Below are positions 60,401 through 64,000 of a stretch of 64,000 nucleotides of DNA, one piece after another (the stretch's first letter is position 1; the number at the start of each line of letters is the position of its first letter). Made by a program: the position numbers and the translations under genes. The notes below the pieces were generated by a model that was given only the letters and a program-made list of their open reading frames with translations, did not search any database and had not been told where the DNA came from. This DNA comes from Aphidius gifuensis (lineage: Eukaryota > Arthropoda > Insecta > Hymenoptera > Braconidae), in the NCBI RefSeq assembly GCF_014905175.1, contig NC_057788.1, positions 21,608,154 to 21,672,153 on the forward strand, given 5' to 3'.

Positions 60401-62620
60401 TTTTTTTTTTTCATTATCTTTTATATAATATTTTATTCTCTAAAAAAAAATTAATATCACTCACAAAAATTCATATAAAAATATATGATTTTTTTTAGAT
60501 ATCCGTCGGTCGAATTATGTATAATTTATACAACTCAAAAGTGAGAACCTTATGTTTTGTGGTGGCGCTTGTATTGAAAATCATGTCAAATTATTGTATT
60601 ATTTCGGATATTAATATCCATTTAGCTAATATAGCAAAATTTTCATACAATTTTTTATTGAAAAGAAAGATCAATTTAAAAAAATAATTATTTATTGTAT
60701 TCTTTTATTAATAATATATATATTAATAATTATATCGATGAATGTATATTTCAATTTTCAAAGAATCCTCATAATCGTTTATTTAATAATTTAACCATAT
60801 GTCTATGCAGTAGTCTCAATTCAATCAAGATAATTGATATCTAAATTTAATTTTCTATAAGCTATGACTTTTTCTCAATCGAAAAATCTGATAAAACAAG
60901 AAACATCAAGTTTTTCACTTAATTTTTCATGTTTTTTATTTTAAAATAAAGTATTGATGATCATCAGATTAAATAATCAAATGACATAAAGGTAAAAAAA
61001 TTAGGTAACTGATAAAATCAGGTGTCAATAGACTGACTAATAGAGTTGGCGTGTGAACGACATCGTAGTGATACGATACATTTCATGTGAACATAAAAAA
61101 GAATGACCGAGGACGCGACGGTGTGTGGTCTGGCACGCTCAGACGGGATGCCGCGATTAGTCCCAAGGTTTCACATTCCTTCTTCCGCTTCTTAACTTAC
61201 ACTAATCCCTCTTTCCTCCTTTGTTTTTTTACCCTCAATAACTATTTATCCTTTTTATATATATATATATTTTCTTTTTACATACGATATTGACTTACTC
61301 TGCCAGTTGTTATGACAAATTTTAGTTTATAAAATCCCTGACCGACGGCAGGACCAAATATAAAAGCCAATACATTGCAATAACTTGAAAAAAAAAAACT
61401 TTAATATCATTTCTTCTTACCAATATCCACACTAATTATAATTAAAAATTCTTTTAAAACTATAATAATCTTGTAAATAAACAAAAAAAAAACTATATGT
61501 TAAACATATAATTCTTAAAATCGTTTTTTAATTTAATTGAAATATTAAACTTTTAACTTATACCCACTGAACTTGGAAATTAATAATTAAAAAAAATTGT
61601 TTTTTTTATTAAGAAGTTAATTGCAGATTAGTATACATATATATAATTGCATTTTCAAGTGATTGACTCTTAACGGTATATAGAGTTTATATACATTTCC
61701 ATATATAAATTGCACATCATATACATGATTGGAAATTATTTTTCTATCTACCAATAAAAACATTTGTACAATTCTATTGAAAATAAAAAAAAGTATAAAA
61801 TAAATATGTACAAGTCATCGAGTGTTTTTTCAGTCAATTGCAATCAAGTGTGAAATCGATTCACAATCACAACATGATTGGTCATAATTAAGTAAACTTT
61901 ATTGTACTTGAACCAATCACATATATAAAAAGAACATTTATTACACTTTATACCTTACATATTAAAAATCTTGACAATTGTATTTTAGAGGTCACTCATA
62001 TATTCACCTATTAATGCTTATTTTATTCATCAAAGGATGAATGATTATTCAAATTTATATATATAGTCATGTAATTATTCAAATGACTTTTCAATAATAT
62101 AATTAAACATTATATATGTTTGATATTAATATGTGTTAATTATTTATCTTACAGAGATCCCATGGAATTAATGGATCAGCAACTAGTACGTTGTGGAGTG
62201 CCTTCAATTCGTCTTTATGAACATCTTGCCATGACATCATCAAATGTACAACAGCATCAACATAACCACCATCATTATCATCACCATCAACAGCAACAAC
62301 AACAACAGCAGCAGCAACAACAACAACAGCAGCAACAACAGCAGCAACAATCAAGAGTTGAGACAAGTCAACAATCACTTACTCCTTGGTTGTCACCTAA
62401 CACAGTATTACTATATGGTAGTAGAAATGGTGGTACACCTTCACCTTATCTAACACCACCATCTTTTCCATGTTCTGGTCTTTCATGGTCTTGGCAATCT
62501 CCTGTGTCAATGATTTCTCGACGATCATCTCCCTCATCAAGTGGCATTAGACATGCTCCTTATCGAACACCAAATTCAACTCCACCATTATTAAGCGCAC
62601 GTCCAGCTACCCCAAATTAG
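45482..62620 (+). CDS. mid: T-box transcription factor of the Tbx20 class, midline/H15 (6 exons)
   Basis: Exons 45482-45647, 49359-49761, 52976-53249, 54825-54995, 55141-55217 and 62155-62620 give 518 aa with GT-AG introns and matching phases. Residues 13-19 (FSIAAIM) are an eh1-type Groucho-binding motif, which Tbx20/Midline proteins carry near the N-terminus. An acidic region (about 75-130) precedes the T-box DNA-binding domain (about 165-350), which shows LWDKFNELGTEMI, MDIVPVDDKRYRYAYHRSSW, VSFEKVKLTNN and ITKLKIDSNPFAKGFRDSSR. The LTNN-D-HGQIVLNSMHRYQPR stretch is typical of Tbx20. The C-terminal exon has a His-rich run and 21 consecutive Gln (62288-62350), then Ser/Pro-rich sequence. 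In insects this factor patterns cardioblasts, neurons and segments. H15 and mid cannot be told apart here. AATAAA at 62783 is a candidate poly(A) signal. Confidence 0.93.
45648..49358 (+). other. T-box gene intron 1
   Basis: 3.7 kb of mostly AT-rich sequence. The only distinct element is a tRNA-like stretch on the minus strand around 47045-47105. No nested gene was seen. Confidence 0.5.
47045..47105 (-). repeat. tRNA-like (possible SINE) fragment
   Basis: On the minus strand AGCGCATTAGCTT is followed by a 9-base loop, AAGCT, and then GTTCAATTCC, resembling an anticodon arm followed by a Pol III B box. No complete cloverleaf forms, so it is a degraded tRNA-derived element at best. Confidence 0.3.
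52151..52166 (-). other. Poly(A) tract 13 bases after the nested ORF
   Basis: Sixteen T on the plus strand, that is sixteen A on the strand of the nested ORF, just after its stop codon. It could be a retrocopy tail. Similar runs are common in this window, so the evidence is weak. Confidence 0.3.
52180..52692 (-). CDS. Single-exon two-TM hypothetical protein nested in T-box intron 2
   Basis: An uninterrupted 170-codon frame on the strand opposite the T-box gene. The N-terminal 110 residues are polar, with Cys near the start (CPGQC), an Asn run (25-28) and many Lys/Arg (TLKKSARGRLVRTHTRPP, 81-98). Two hydrophobic segments follow (about 119-139 and 149-162), ending FWRATGSAPF. The frame's length in 75-80% AT sequence and its amino-acid mix favour a real gene. 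A poly(A) run 13 bases past the stop and the lack of introns suggest a retrocopy, but no target-site duplication was seen. A 15-base direct repeat (52074-52088 and 52170-52184) brackets the poly(A) region. I do not recognise the family. A second internal ATG at residue 15 is an alternative start. Confidence 0.55.
   Translation of the reverse strand: MTQKNTCIYKNRQIMCPGQCNPFKNNNNSINENVNSRLSEKNQTEMRKDFCIFSRKNKTPVVNHQITKTKKEAMTDKIGKTLKKSARGRLVRTHTRPPATFSPTGIVQKISIILYSQFIKCCLTIGVFALVGILPTYIAWNQIWYKNFSLLQICGIATILFWRATGSAPF
54545..54630 (+). repeat. tRNA-like Pol III element
   Basis: An arm resembling an anticodon arm (TCAC/GTGA around TTGAACT, one mismatch) is followed by a B-box-like GGTTCGATTC at 54597-54606 and a 12-T run at 54619-54630 that would stop Pol III. 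The T stem does not pair, so this is not a functional tRNA. Confidence 0.35.
54655..54750 (-). repeat. tRNA-like Pol III element, opposite orientation
   Basis: The minus strand contains GCTGGTTCGAACC (B-box consensus GGTTCGAANCC nearly complete; core 54683-54692) followed by T-rich sequence. It faces the element at 54545-54630. No full cloverleaf could be drawn. Confidence 0.35.
55218..62154 (+). other. T-box gene intron 5, with GC-richer islands
   Basis: 6.9 kb. Against the AT-rich background, GC-richer islands stand out at about 56041-56200, 56470-56720, 57650-57690, 59345-59560, 60250-60350 and 61020-61190. They have no supported reading frame and may be enhancers. T-box half-site-like words occur in two of them: AGGTGA at 60305 and 60317, GTGTGAA at 61051, and TTTCACA at 61169. 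A B-box-like GGTTCGAAGC sits near 58970. Confidence 0.45.
62288..62350 (+). repeat. CAG/CAA repeat coding polyglutamine
   Basis: Twenty-one glutamine codons, mixed CAA and CAG, inside the last exon of the T-box gene and directly after a His-rich run. The length is likely polymorphic. Confidence 0.9.
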
Positions 62621-64000
62621 CTATGTCCATCATAGTCAACAAGTTTTTTCTTTATTTATTTTTTCCTTATAGTTACAATTCAATTATTACTTTTTTTTTT
62701 TTATTTTTCGTACTGTCATTTTACTTGCTGCACATTTCTTTCAGATATGTGTTCAAAAAAAGTTAAAATGACTGTTATGATAAATAAATTTTCTGTAATA
62801 TTAATTTTTAAGTAATGCTTCCAATTGTTTGTGATCATGCCCAGTGAAAAGCCAAAGAAATCAACGAAGCATGCATTCATATATATAGAATTCCTAAAAT
62901 TGTATTATACATTATTATATTCAAGGGACTATTTACTTTGCACTTCGAAAAATCGTTTATCCATATAGTTAGTCAAAAATGTGTATAGGATCCAATTATT
63001 AATTTGTAATTTTTTATTATGTTTTTTTTTCGCTATTAAGATTCGTGGTATATGCCATCTTAGAGAGAAAAGTCAATCGTGAGTCAGCTTGTCATTCTCA
63101 ATTGCATTCAGTGAATAGTCCCTCGATTACATTAATTAAGATAATCTAACTTATGTATAATCTATATAAATTTACGTGTATATGATTGTAGCAACGCACT
63201 TTTCTTGTGCCAATTTGTATACGTAATTGGTTATGATAGAAAAAAATATTCCTCTGGAAGTAAAATTTAAAAACATACATATATATATATATATGAGAAT
63301 ACAGTCTCTATTTAAAGTATGACACTATTCAGAGATTGCATGTACATAAGCGTACGTCAAAAAATTGAATCATAAATATTAAAATTTTCAATCGAATTTA
63401 TCACACAATTTGTTGATTTTTTTTCATTTATAATTTTGATGTATGTTTTTTTTTTTTTTAATTTTAAAATAAAATGTATTTTTCCAATTGAGAAAAAGAA
63501 AATAATCAAAATAAAACATTATTATTTATTACTATCGAAAATAATGCTAGATGTTTCTAAATATTGTTTATAAAAATTATCAAAATTAATTTTTATGTTG
63601 AGTAAATAAATTAGCGTGATAAAAAAAAAAAAAAAAAATTCAATTTCATTTTTTGACGAACACTTGGATGTATGCATAAAACGCAAAAGTTGTTAAAATA
63701 TTTTATGATAAAAATATATAATTCTATAATCAAGCATTCAAAATTTTTTAACCTTCAATAATTTTGTTAAATTCAGATATAATCTGTTATCGATTTTTTA
63801 TTATTTAACAAAATATTTCAAACAAAATGCTTGTTTTCTGAATAATTTGTTTTATTGTTTCATTTAATTTCTTAGTATTTATTTATTTATTTAATGTTAC
63901 TAAATTGTTTCATTAGTACTCTTCATTCTTTAATTGTATTAATTATTATATTAAATTATTATTATATTAAACAATATTTAAATACATGCGTCGCCTTTTT
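62621..64000 (+). other. 3' UTR and downstream of the T-box gene
   Basis: It contains AATAAA at 62783-62788 as a candidate poly(A) signal, an (AT)n microsatellite near 63275-63295 and otherwise AT-rich sequence without genes up to the window end. Confidence 0.5.

Noticed and set aside
62136..62378. Antisense frame across the polyglutamine repeat
   Set aside because: Val/Ala run is the mirror of the CAG/CAA repeat.
1..64000. CRISPR arrays, operons, ribosome-binding sites, prokaryotic mobile elements
   Set aside because: None seen; introns and insect orthologues show this is eukaryotic nuclear DNA.

Overview
The window is nuclear DNA from an insect. It is very AT-rich, has mostly short spliced introns with GT-AG ends, long A/T homopolymers, and intact insect orthologues (midline/H15 T-box factor, aveugle, PCNP, RYamide-type receptor, Popeye proteins). 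The composition and the endogenous bunyavirus-like gene fit a parasitoid wasp such as a braconid, but the species assignment is inference.

Layout: 66-6488 (+) is one uninterrupted 2140-codon gene for a phenuivirus-like (bunyaviral) L protein. It is followed by a host gene and so is best read as an endogenous viral element. 7903-8915 (+) is a four-exon gene for an unrecognised secreted, very basic protein. 10091-12612 (-) and 17367-18915 (-) are two tandem Popeye-domain (cAMP-binding membrane protein) paralogues. About 7.5 kb without recognisable genes follows. 26493-31558 (+) is a ten-exon rhodopsin-family GPCR closest to RYamide receptors. 32594-34731 (+) is a six-exon membrane-anchored carboxylesterase with a complete catalytic triad. 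36610-39400 (-) is aveugle (SAM domain, Ras/MAPK signalling), head-to-head with PCNP at 40193-41371 (+). A small unresolved gene lies at 41894-42812. 45482-62620 (+) is a six-exon Tbx20-type T-box gene (midline/H15) with long introns. These hold a nested antisense ORF for a two-TM protein (52180-52692), tRNA-like elements and GC-richer islands that may be enhancers.

The genes are a normal mixed insect set with no operon logic. The only paired arrangements are the Popeye tandem duplication, the aveugle/PCNP divergent promoter and the gene nested in midline. The most striking items are the full-length open viral polymerase, whose RdRp motifs look intact while the endonuclease centre looks altered; the Popeye pair that differs at its cAMP-binding motifs; two GC-AG introns with identical GCAAGT donors; and the nested antisense ORF. 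All exon boundaries were worked out by hand from splice consensus and frame; none is supported by transcripts.
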